Source: Bombella apis (GTDB lineage: Bacteria > Pseudomonadota > Alphaproteobacteria > Acetobacterales > Acetobacteraceae). From it: a DNA stretch of 64,000 nt. The translations under genes and the position numbers were made by a program. Below, in pieces: positions 1 to 7,112 of this stretch; position 1 is the first letter of the stretch, and each line of letters begins with the position of its first letter. The stretch spans positions 186,001 through 250,000 of the forward strand of contig NZ_JAGJTM010000003.1 in assembly GCF_018221685.1 (NCBI RefSeq). The letters run 5' to 3'. A model generated the notes under the pieces. It saw only the letters and a list, made by a program, of their open reading frames with translations. It made no database searches and was not told the DNA's origin.

Positions 1-656
1 ACCAGCCCGGCACAGATGCCGTCCCGGTCCTGTGCCAGAAACAGGGCACGACCGGGAGACCCATGGGCACGGTGCAGGACATCATCCGGCACGTCAGGCA
101 GAACGGCCTTCATGTCAGCCTCATCCAGCCCGGCGAGGGCCAGCACACGGCAACGGCTCCGCAATGTCGGCAGCAATGTGCCCGGTGAAGAAGTCGTCAG
201 GAAGAGGGCGGTCTTCGGAGGAGGTTCCTCAAGAATCTTCAACAGCGCATTGGCGGCAAAACGGTTCAGACTTTCCAGCCCGTCCACGACCACGACCCGC
301 CAGCCACCCTCCGTGGCCGTGTGATGCAGAAAATTCTGGATGGGCTGGACATCAGCAACCGTGATCTCCCCCTTCAGCTGTCCCTTGCGGGGGTCCATCT
401 TCCGGGCAATCGTCAACAGATCTCCATGCGTCCCCGCAGAGATGCGCCGTCCAGCAGGACTTTCCAGATCGCTGCCCCCCAGCAGCCTGCGGGCCAGATG
501 GAACGCCAATGTCACCTTGCCTACACCGGACGGGCCAGAAATCAGCCACGCATGATGCAGCCTGCCAGACGCAAAAGACTCTTCAAACTGCTGTATGGCT
601 GCCTGATGCCCATACACATGGGCTGCCAGACGTGGTTCAGGCGGAGGCCCCCTCAC
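1..656 (-). CDS. holB: DNA polymerase III delta-prime subunit (partial, C-terminus off left edge)
   Basis: The reading frame starts with GTG at 656 and runs off the left end of the window, so only about the first 218 residues are present. It is the clamp-loader AAA+ subunit that helps load the beta sliding clamp. Visible are the early HAWLISGPSGVGK Walker A-type segment (about residues 40-52), the ALLKILEEPPP segment and the TLRSRC segment (sensor/SRC-like motif) typical of DnaX/HolB proteins. The GTG start overlaps the tmk stop as GTGA, which implies translational coupling. The order D,D-carboxypeptidase, tmk, holB is common in alphaproteobacteria. The typical zinc-binding cysteines are not evident in the part seen, as in many alphaproteobacterial HolB proteins. 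Confidence 0.88.
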   Translation of the reverse strand, partial: MRGPPPEPRLAAHVYGHQAAIQQFEESFASGRLHHAWLISGPSGVGKVTLAFHLARRLLGGSDLESPAGRRISAGTHGDLLTIARKMDPRKGQLKGEITVADVQPIQNFLHHTATEGGWRVVVVDGLESLNRFAANALLKILEEPPPKTALFLTTSSPGTLLPTLRSRCRVLALAGLDEADMKAVLPDVPDDVLHRAHGSPGRALFLAQDRDGICAGL

Positions 657-1309
657 GCAGCGCCCTCTCCAGCCATATGCTGCCGCACGAGAGCGTATAG
701 GTGCGCCTGCACCTCTTCCAGCGACTGGCTGGCATCAACCCGCCGGATGCGGGCAGGATCCTTCTCGGCAATATCCTGAAAACCAGCCCGCACACGCTGA
801 TGAAACTGCATCTGCTGTCCCTCGTACCGGTCCAGCTTTCCACCCCGCCGGTAAATACGCTGACGGGCCACTTCGCAGGGCAGGTCCAGCCATAACGTTA
901 CATCAGGCTCTCCTCCCACGACCTGCCGCAAGGAGCGGATATACTCCAGAACTTCTGCCCGGCCCTCTCCGATTCCATACCCTTGATAGGCCCATGTGGA
1001 ATCATGGAACCGATCACAGAGGACGATTTTCCCTTCTGCCAGAGCCGGTCGGATTGCCTTGGCGAGGTGATCCGCCCGGGCCGCCATATGAAGCATGATC
1101 TCCGCCTGCCAGCAGAAACTCTCCTCCCCAAAAAGGAGCAGGTTCCGCAACGCTTCGGCTGCTGGCGTCCCACCGGGCTCTCTCGTCTGGAAAACCGGGA
1201 AACCAGCGCCTTCCAGCTGCTCGGAAAGGCGGGCCAGCTGCGTGCTTTTGCCCGCACCTTCCCCCCCTTCCAATGTAATGAACACTCCCTCGGTCTTACT
1301 GCGGAGCAT
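653..1309 (-). CDS. tmk: thymidylate kinase
   Basis: The 218-residue product phosphorylates dTMP to dTDP for DNA synthesis in the cytoplasm. The N-terminus reads FITLEGGEGAGKSTQ, the P-loop of thymidylate kinases. It is followed by the TREPGGT motif that binds the nucleotide, the DRFHDSTWAYQG segment (DRY-type motif) and a WLDLP segment. The length is normal for the family. I chose the ATG at 1309, just before the conserved P-loop; it overlaps the end of the upstream carboxypeptidase gene by 14 bases. The stop overlaps the GTG of holB, so the three genes form one transcript. Confidence 0.95.
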   Translation of the reverse strand: MLRSKTEGVFITLEGGEGAGKSTQLARLSEQLEGAGFPVFQTREPGGTPAAEALRNLLLFGEESFCWQAEIMLHMAARADHLAKAIRPALAEGKIVLCDRFHDSTWAYQGYGIGEGRAEVLEYIRSLRQVVGGEPDVTLWLDLPCEVARQRIYRRGGKLDRYEGQQMQFHQRVRAGFQDIAEKDPARIRRVDASQSLEEVQAHLYALVRQHMAGEGAA

Positions 1310-2582
1310 GACCGAACCGTGACAGGATCCGCCCTGCAAAGCCAAGCTCACCGACCGGAGACACCGTATAAAGTGGTGAATAGACCCTGGGCTGACCTGG
1401 CAGGCCAACGGAAACATGGCCAGACTTCTGCCCTGCTGCCACCGGTGCCGGAATGGGGGACGGATAATCCACGCTGATCTGCACTTTCGAGGACCAGCCG
1501 ACAGGGATGGTCAGGCTGACATCCTCCGCAACAGCCAGACCAACCGTGCGATGCTCCCCATTCCACACGGCAGCGGCCGGCTCCACAACCTGCCCCTTGT
1601 GCAGCAGCTGAACCGTCTCAAAACTGGAGAATGCCCAGCTCATCAGCCGCTCACCCTCATGAGCACGCTCATTGGTAGAGGCAGTCCCATTGATGACGAC
1701 AATGACACGGTTGCCGTTCCGTTCTGAACTGGCACACAGGCCAAACCCCCCTGCATCGGTATGGCCAGTCTTCAGACCATCAGCCAGCCCCTTGTCGACC
1801 AGCACATTGCGGTTCCCCTGACGGATATGGTTGAAGGTGAATTCCTTCTCCCCGAAGAACCCGTAATAACGGGGGAAATCACGAATGAGATGCTGCGCCA
1901 GCATGGCCACATCCTGAGCGCACATGTAATGGCTGGCATCCGGCAGGCCGGTCACGTTCATGAAATGAGAGTTGCGTAAGCCAATGCGCTGGGCTGCCTC
2001 GTTCATCAAGGCCACGAAACGCTCTTCAGACCCCGCAATCCCCTCCGCCAGCACGACACAGGCATCATTGCCGGACTGGATGAGCATGCCACGGATCAGA
2101 TTCTCCACGCTGACAGAACTGCCAAGCGGGACAAACATGCGGGAACCTTCCATCTTCCAGGCCCTGGAGCTGACAGGGAATTCCTGCTCCAGCCGGATAC
2201 GCCCGGAGGCCAGAAAAGCAAAAACGACATAGGCCGTCATCATCTTGGTAAGGGATGACGGCGGCATCCGCTCTTCCGCATTGCGACTCAGCAACACCGT
2301 CCCCGTCGTGCTGTCGAGAATATAGGCCCAACGGGCAGAGGTCGGCATGGGACCCATTGGAGTCACGGCATCCCCCACGACCGAATCGGTAGCCGGACCT
2401 GCTTCCTTCACCTGCCCTGCCGGACGCCCCCGCCCCTGCCTGTGCAGCCCGGCGGCCTGCCCGGCCCGTGATGATGCCAGCAGGGAACATGCCGTAAAAC
2501 CGGCAACTCCCCCCATGAGAGAACGTCTTGTCTGCACGTCAATCCCCGCACTGCATGCCCGCCATACCGGCGGGGCCTTCAT
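1296..2582 (-). CDS. D-alanyl-D-alanine carboxypeptidase (penicillin-binding protein 5/6 type)
   Basis: A serine peptidase that trims the terminal D-alanine of peptidoglycan pentapeptides in the periplasm. All three penicillin-binding motifs are visible: PPSSLTK (SxxK, around residue 110), SGND (SxN) and LKTG (KTG). A TRRSLMGG segment followed by a hydrophobic stretch near residue 20 resembles a Tat signal, although a Sec signal is possible. The region after the catalytic domain matches the usual beta-rich C-terminal domain. I favour the ATG at 2582, which has AGG seven bases upstream; ATG at 2606 and GTG at 2615 are also in frame. It lies 57 bases after the transglycosylase gene and overlaps tmk. 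Confidence 0.88.
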   Translation of the reverse strand: MKAPPVWRACSAGIDVQTRRSLMGGVAGFTACSLLASSRAGQAAGLHRQGRGRPAGQVKEAGPATDSVVGDAVTPMGPMPTSARWAYILDSTTGTVLLSRNAEERMPPSSLTKMMTAYVVFAFLASGRIRLEQEFPVSSRAWKMEGSRMFVPLGSSVSVENLIRGMLIQSGNDACVVLAEGIAGSEERFVALMNEAAQRIGLRNSHFMNVTGLPDASHYMCAQDVAMLAQHLIRDFPRYYGFFGEKEFTFNHIRQGNRNVLVDKGLADGLKTGHTDAGGFGLCASSERNGNRVIVVINGTASTNERAHEGERLMSWAFSSFETVQLLHKGQVVEPAAAVWNGEHRTVGLAVAEDVSLTIPVGWSSKVQISVDYPSPIPAPVAAGQKSGHVSVGLPGQPRVYSPLYTVSPVGELGFAGRILSRFGHAPQ

Positions 2583-2639
2583 GAAAAAACCTGCGATGCC
2601 CGCCATGCGGGCCACCCGGCACCATGCCGGACGGCGTGA

Positions 2640-3659
2640 TTATCGGGTCATCCTATCGCCCAGAATCCCGACCGCCAATGCATAATAATCGGAAGGATTA
2701 TAGGCCCGTATCGCACGGAAATTATGATAAACGAGGAAGGCCTGTCCACCAGGTCCATCCGGCTGGAGCAGGCTGCCCGTAGCCTGCGGTGCCAGGAACC
2801 CGGAAGACTGGACCGGCCTCACCCCCATAGCCTGCCACGTGCTGACAGGATGCACGGGGGCATGGCGGGATTTCGTGGCAGCCAGAGCCGTGAACTGCCC
2901 ATTGCTCCCCAGCGGGACCACAACCTCTTCTCCCCAGGGTTCACCACGCCGCCAGCCCGACCGTCCCAAGTAATTGGCAATGGAGGCAAAAACATCCGCT
3001 TCGGAACTCCAGATATTCGCCTTTCCATCACCATCACCATCCGCCGCAAAACGCAGATAGGCACTCGGCATGAACTGAGGCTGCCCCATGGCACCGGCAT
3101 AGCTGCCCAGCATGCTGGCCGGACTGATGACCCCCTGAGCCAATATCTGCATGGCCTTGATCAGCTCGCTACGGAAAAAGGCAGCCCGCCTGCCATCAAA
3201 GGCCAGAGTGGCCAAGGCCTCGATGACATTAAAACGGCCCTGATGCTCTCCAAACCCTGATTCCAGCCCCCATATGCCCATGATGGCGTTGTCATCACAG
3301 CCCAGCGTCTGCCCCAAAGGCGACAGTGTCCCCCGCACCCTCTGCCAGGCCTGCCGCCCTTTTTCTTCCCGGGCAGACGAGATCACACGTGCACGGTATT
3401 GCGCCCATGTCAGGGTAAATTCCGGCTGGTGCCGGTCCAGCCGCAAAACCTCCTGATTGGGGGCCTGAGCCAGCGCAAGGGACTGCTCCACAATAGCCGA
3501 CGGCACACCAGCCGACAGGGCCTGCTGCCGCACACCTCCCAGGAACGCTGCATAATCGGCCGTCCCCCGAGAGGCCACCGCCCGACCACCTGCCCAGGCA
3601 GGCAGACCGCCCATCATCAACCCTCCCGCCGTGGCAGCCAGAAAATGACGCCTCTTCAT
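2640..3659 (-). CDS. lytic murein transglycosylase, MltB/SLT_2 type
   Basis: Predicted to cleave peptidoglycan glycan strands to 1,6-anhydromuramic products in the periplasm. The 339-residue protein starts MKRRHFLAATAGG, a clear twin-arginine signal. The catalytic Glu lies in GIWGLESGFG (about residue 133). The segments YAGAMGQPQFMPSAY, DGDGDGKANIW and FASIANYLGRSGWRRGEPWG are the family signature. The ATG at 3659 fits the signal peptide; ATG at 3674, with AAGGGGAG ten bases upstream, is an equally possible start. Longer in-frame extension would run across the divergent DedA gene and is not credible. It is probably the first gene of the operon with the carboxypeptidase, tmk and holB. Confidence 0.88.
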   Translation of the reverse strand: MKRRHFLAATAGGLMMGGLPAWAGGRAVASRGTADYAAFLGGVRQQALSAGVPSAIVEQSLALAQAPNQEVLRLDRHQPEFTLTWAQYRARVISSAREEKGRQAWQRVRGTLSPLGQTLGCDDNAIMGIWGLESGFGEHQGRFNVIEALATLAFDGRRAAFFRSELIKAMQILAQGVISPASMLGSYAGAMGQPQFMPSAYLRFAADGDGDGKANIWSSEADVFASIANYLGRSGWRRGEPWGEEVVVPLGSNGQFTALAATKSRHAPVHPVSTWQAMGVRPVQSSGFLAPQATGSLLQPDGPGGQAFLVYHNFRAIRAYNPSDYYALAVGILGDRMTR

Positions 3660-3752
3660 CATTCCACTTCCCATCACGCCTGATCTCCCCTTCATCATCC
3701 AAAGGAACGCCCCGATATACCCGGCACTGCCGATTGCGGACAGACGCATTTC

Positions 3753-4358
3753 ATGGCACAGTCCCGCCAACCACAGCCAGGACCGTTCTTTGTGATCCGT
3801 ATCAGCGCTATCATGGCGTCCCAGCCTGTCTGGCTGAAAGCCTTTTCTGTCATCCTTGGTACCTTTATCCTGGAAGATGTTGCAACCGTCCTGGCGGCCA
3901 TTGCGTCCAAAGGAAACCAGATTTCCATCCCTCTGGCACTTGGCAGCCTTTATGCCGGGGTGGCCTTGGGTGACATGGGCCTTTATGCCCTCGGTCTGGC
4001 AGGAAGCCGATGGACGTTCCTGCGCCGTTTCCTGACCCTCCCCAGCGAGGAGCAGGCAAAATGGTGGTTCTCCCGCAACATCATAGGGGTTGTGGCCATT
4101 TCCCGCTTTGTTCCAGGCAGCCGCCTGCCGCTCTATACGGCCTGCGGTTTCTTCCGTGCGCCCTTTCTGGCCTTCGCCCTGACGGCCATAGGCGCAACGC
4201 TGGTCTGGACAAGCCTGCTCTTCCTGCTGGCACTGCATGTTGGCGGGTGGCTTCTGGCGCATCAGGGTGGCTGGCGCTGGGCGGGAATCATCGGCTTCAT
4301 CCTCTGCATTTTCCTGATGGGACGTTTCATCAGCCACCTGCAACGTAGGAACACATAG
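3753..4358 (+). CDS. DedA-family membrane protein
   Basis: A 201-residue polytopic inner-membrane protein. The segment AISRFVPGSRLPLYTACGFF (about residues 125-144) is the DedA/SNARE-associated signature with the conserved Arg-x-x-Pro-Gly-x-Arg, flanked by hydrophobic helices. An acidic residue (Glu, FILEDVA) sits in the first membrane region, as in other members. DedA proteins include the undecaprenyl-phosphate and phospholipid flippases of the UptA/PopT type, so lipid carrier recycling is a reasonable inference. The next gene starts three bases after its stop, which makes the two a coupled pair. ATG at 3813 is an alternative start. No strong ribosome site is visible. Confidence 0.85.
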   Translation: MAQSRQPQPGPFFVIRISAIMASQPVWLKAFSVILGTFILEDVATVLAAIASKGNQISIPLALGSLYAGVALGDMGLYALGLAGSRWTFLRRFLTLPSEEQAKWWFSRNIIGVVAISRFVPGSRLPLYTACGFFRAPFLAFALTAIGATLVWTSLLFLLALHVGGWLLAHQGGWRWAGIIGFILCIFLMGRFISHLQRRNT

Positions 4359-4361
4359 TCC

Positions 4362-5426
4362 ATGACAGCACCTTCTTCCCATCACAAGACGCTGTCCCTC
4401 TTCGAGTTCTGGCCCGACAGCATTTTCTATACCCCCATCGTCATCTACTGGATTCTCATGGGGTTACGTCATGGAGACCTCAGCATCTCCACGGCTGCCA
4501 ATCCCCGTATCGAAACAGGTGGCCTCTGTGGCGAGAGCAAAAGCTCCATTCTGGACATGGTCGGCCCCACGGCCCGAGAGGCCATTGCCCCGTATCGGAT
4601 CATTCATAACGGAGCTGATGCAGCCCGGGATGTGCTGGCCGCCATGAAGGAAATGGGGATCGACTTCCCGGTCGTGCTCAAGCCTGACATCGGCTGTAAC
4701 GGTACGGGAGTGAGGCTGATCACCTCCCTGGCCATGCTCCACGAGGTGCTGCCACTCTTCCCGGCGGGTGTGGCCCTGATGGTGCAGCAGCTCATCACCT
4801 ACCCGATGGAAGCAGGCATCTTCTATATCCGTCATCCTGATGAGCCTGTCGGCCGCATCACCTCCCTCACTTACAAGGAGGCCCCTGTCCTGACCGGCAA
4901 TGGTCGCTCCACACTCAAGGAGCTCATCATGGCCGACCCCCGGATGCGACAGGTGCCACAGCTCTATCTGCCCCGTATCAGTGGCCGTGAAACCGAGATT
5001 CTGCCCGCCGGAGAAACGCTGTCACTGGTTTTTGCCGGAAATCACTGCAAGGGGTCCATCTTCCGGAATGGGAGGCCGGACATCACTCCGGCACTCACGG
5101 AACGCATCAACGCCATCATGCTGGACATACCGGACTTCCATTTCGGCCGGATCGACCTCAAGATGGCTTCCCCAGAAGCTCTGAAGCGTGGGGAAGACTT
5201 TCAGATCATCGAGATCAATGGGGTCGGGTCAGAGGCCATCCATATCTGGGACCGGCGCACGACTCTGACAGAGGCCTACCGCACCCAGATCTACCATTAC
5301 CGGCAGGCCTTCCTCATCGGTGCTGCAAAAAAGAAAGAAGGCTGGAAAAGTTCCGGCATTCTGGGGATGCTCCGCTCCTGGCTGAAGCAGCGGCGCCTGC
5401 TGGCGTCCTACCCGACCAACGACTGA
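4362..5426 (+). CDS. ATP-grasp domain protein of unknown substrate (D-Ala-D-Ala ligase-like)
   Basis: A 354-residue protein. The N-terminus carries a hydrophobic, aromatic stretch (IFYTPIVIYWILMG, about residues 21-34) that may anchor it in or on the membrane, followed by TAANPRIETGGLCGESKS. The central part is an ATP-grasp fold: FPVVLKPDIGCNGTGVRL (first Lys and glycine-rich loop), the hydrophobic VQQLI strand and the metal-binding IIEINGVGSEAIHIWD near the end. The C-terminus is basic. ATP-grasp enzymes ligate a carboxylate to an amine or thiol via an acyl-phosphate. It is often labelled D-alanine-D-alanine ligase, but no Ddl signature confirms that. It is coupled to the upstream DedA gene, which suggests an envelope substrate. 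Function unknown. Confidence 0.75.
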   Translation: MTAPSSHHKTLSLFEFWPDSIFYTPIVIYWILMGLRHGDLSISTAANPRIETGGLCGESKSSILDMVGPTAREAIAPYRIIHNGADAARDVLAAMKEMGIDFPVVLKPDIGCNGTGVRLITSLAMLHEVLPLFPAGVALMVQQLITYPMEAGIFYIRHPDEPVGRITSLTYKEAPVLTGNGRSTLKELIMADPRMRQVPQLYLPRISGRETEILPAGETLSLVFAGNHCKGSIFRNGRPDITPALTERINAIMLDIPDFHFGRIDLKMASPEALKRGEDFQIIEINGVGSEAIHIWDRRTTLTEAYRTQIYHYRQAFLIGAAKKKEGWKSSGILGMLRSWLKQRRLLASYPTND

Positions 5427-5460
5427 GGCAGGCAACAACCGGGCCGGACCCCGCCGGTCC

Positions 5461-5490
5461 TTTCCCGCCCGGCGGGAGCCCGGCGGGAAA
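5461..5490. terminator. inverted repeat between convergent genes, possible bidirectional terminator
   Basis: TTTCCCGCC at 5461-5469 pairs with GGCGGGAAA at 5482-5490 around a GC-rich 12-base loop. It lies between the stop of the ATP-grasp gene and the stop of the convergent mlaD-like gene. There is no long T-run on either side, so termination strength is uncertain. Confidence 0.45.
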
Positions 5491-5497
5491 ACACAGC

Positions 5498-5956
5498 CTA
5501 AAGCCTGCCCGCACCAAATATGTAATTGCTGATCTGCTGCTCCAGAGACAGCAGGGGGTGGGCATCCAGAATGGTGGCACCAGCCGGCAATGTCTGCCCT
5601 GCCTTGCCGGGCAGCAGCTGAAGGGCATTGTCCCCGCCAATGGTCGGTGCCGCAATGGCCACAGCCGTATCCTGCGGGAGCTTCAGATCATCCCGTACGG
5701 CAAACTGCACGTCCACGATGGCGGTTTCCGGATTCAGCGTGATGGAACGCACACGCCCCACGGTTACACCGCCAAGGTCCACGTCAGCCCCCTCATCCAG
5801 ACCATTCGCGGAACTGAATGTCGCATGATAGCCTGTCATGTGGCGATCCGGCCCCTCCAGCAGGCCCAGCCCATAGGCAACGAACCCGCCGGCTGCCAGA
5901 AGAACACAGCTGCTGGCAATGAATGCTCCGCCACGCCCTTTAAGGATCGCCCACAT
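5498..5956 (-). CDS. mlaD: MlaD-like (MCE domain) phospholipid-binding protein
   Basis: About 152 residues with one N-terminal membrane helix (AFIASSCVLLAAGGFVAYGL) and one MCE domain: YHATFSSANGLDEGADVDLG followed by GVTVGRVRSITL is the typical MlaD beta-barrel signature. It would sit in the inner membrane facing the periplasm and pass phospholipids between the membranes. I prefer the ATG at 5956 because GAGGTG lies just upstream; ATG at 6016 is an in-frame alternative giving 20 more residues. No mlaE, mlaF or mlaC lies in the window, so it is isolated from the usual ABC transporter. Extension beyond 6016 would overlap uppP and is not real. Confidence 0.8.
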   Translation of the reverse strand: MWAILKGRGGAFIASSCVLLAAGGFVAYGLGLLEGPDRHMTGYHATFSSANGLDEGADVDLGGVTVGRVRSITLNPETAIVDVQFAVRDDLKLPQDTAVAIAAPTIGGDNALQLLPGKAGQTLPAGATILDAHPLLSLEQQISNYIFGAGRL

Positions 5957-6121
5957 AGACACCTCGAAATTCACGCCCCAGTCTGCTAGCCTTGCGACCG
6001 GAGAAGCTGATTTCATGAAAAACAACAGAACGTTACCGCTACCATAGATGGGACTTTCCCACCAGCATCCGTCACGGCTTTTCCTCAATCTCCCCCACCT
6101 CCAGACAGACCATGGTTCCGC

Positions 6122-6982
6122 ATGACAGATCTCCAGGCCTTCATCCTCGCCATCATCCAGGGCATCACGGAACCCTTCCCTGTCAGCAGCCTTGGCCATG
6201 CCGTCCTTCTGCCCGGAATCCTTCACTGGTCGCTGGATGAACACAGCCCGACCTTCCTGCCCTTTCTGACCATGCTGCATGTCGGCACGCTGGTGGCTCT
6301 GGCGCATGTCTTCTGGGGGGACTGGCGGGCTATCCTGCTCGGCCTCTTCTCCCCCCGCAGGACAGCCAGAACCCGCAACAAGGCGATCCACCTGTGCAGC
6401 CTGCTTGTCGTGGCCACAATACCAGCCGTCATCATGGGCGGACTGTTTGAGCATCACCTGCGGCTCGTTTTTGCCAATCCGCTCATGGTGGCAGGATTCC
6501 TGACCCTCAACGGCCTGCTGCTCATCCTGACGGAGATCATGCGCCGCCGGGCCCTCCGGCATGAACAGGACAATGCCTACCAGACACAGGAACTCTCCTG
6601 GAAAGATGCCCTCATCATCGGCCTCTGGCAATGTCTGGCCCTGTTCCCCGGGCTATCACGCTCCGGTGCCACCATTAATGGTGGGCTGATGCGGGGACTG
6701 GACCATCTGACAGCGACACGCTTTTCCCTGCTCATGGCCCAGCCGATCATTCTGGCAGCCACGGCCAAAGAGGCCTGGCAGCTCCGCCATGTCCATCTCT
6801 CCAGCAGCATGATCACGCAGTCCCTCATCGGCGCTGTCGTGGCTGGCGTAACGGCCCTCATCTGCTCCCGGCTCCTGCTGCGCTTCTTCCATGATGACAA
6901 CCGGCACACCCTGACAGGATTCGGCATTTACTGCATCCTTGCAGGCCTTGGCAGCGCCTGCCTTCTCCATTTTCACCCCTGA
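6122..6982 (+). CDS. uppP: undecaprenyl-diphosphatase
   Basis: Removes a phosphate from undecaprenyl diphosphate, regenerating the lipid carrier for peptidoglycan and polysaccharide synthesis. The 286-residue protein is strongly hydrophobic. Motif one is QGITEPFPVSSLGH at residues 13-26, fitting (E/Q)xxxE with Gln13 and Glu17 and the conserved His26. Motif two is LFPGLSRSGAT, fitting PGxSRSxxT. Helices continue to the C-terminus. It is divergent from the mlaD-like gene. The variant PFPVSSLGH instead of FLPVSSTGH is familiar to me from acetic acid bacteria. No strong ribosome site is visible ahead of the ATG. Confidence 0.95.
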   Translation: MTDLQAFILAIIQGITEPFPVSSLGHAVLLPGILHWSLDEHSPTFLPFLTMLHVGTLVALAHVFWGDWRAILLGLFSPRRTARTRNKAIHLCSLLVVATIPAVIMGGLFEHHLRLVFANPLMVAGFLTLNGLLLILTEIMRRRALRHEQDNAYQTQELSWKDALIIGLWQCLALFPGLSRSGATINGGLMRGLDHLTATRFSLLMAQPIILAATAKEAWQLRHVHLSSSMITQSLIGAVVAGVTALICSRLLLRFFHDDNRHTLTGFGIYCILAGLGSACLLHFHP

Positions 6983-7030
6983 GCACAGAAAAACTCCGCA
7001 GCATAATTTACAAAGGCTTTCCAAGGAGTC

Positions 7031-7087
7031 ATGAATAAAAACATTCCGGTATCATACCGTTCCAGCCCCGTTATGCAGGAATCGTGA
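7031..7087 (+). CDS. possible 18-codon leader peptide ahead of the permease
   Basis: An ATG at 7031 is preceded by AAGGAG with two bases between, and the frame reads MNKNIPVSYRSSPVMQES before TGA at 7085-7087. Inside it lies the 13-base palindrome CGGTATCATACCG (7047-7059). A second short frame (MPQLTTP, 7093-7116) follows and ends as ATGA across the start codon of the permease at 7113, which itself has no evident ribosome site. A leader-coupling arrangement is possible; the spacing of the Shine-Dalgarno sequence is short, so this is tentative. Confidence 0.3.
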   Translation: MNKNIPVSYRSSPVMQES

Positions 7088-7112
7088 CACTCATGCCCCA
7101 GCTGACCACGCC

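Noticed and set aside
3660-4385. N-terminal extension of the transglycosylase frame
   Set aside because: It covers the opposite strand of dedA and is followed by a twin-arginine signal at 3659, which marks the real start.
6017-6631. N-terminal extension of the mlaD-like frame
   Set aside because: It runs antisense over uppP; the membrane helix and MCE domain only begin after 5956-6016.
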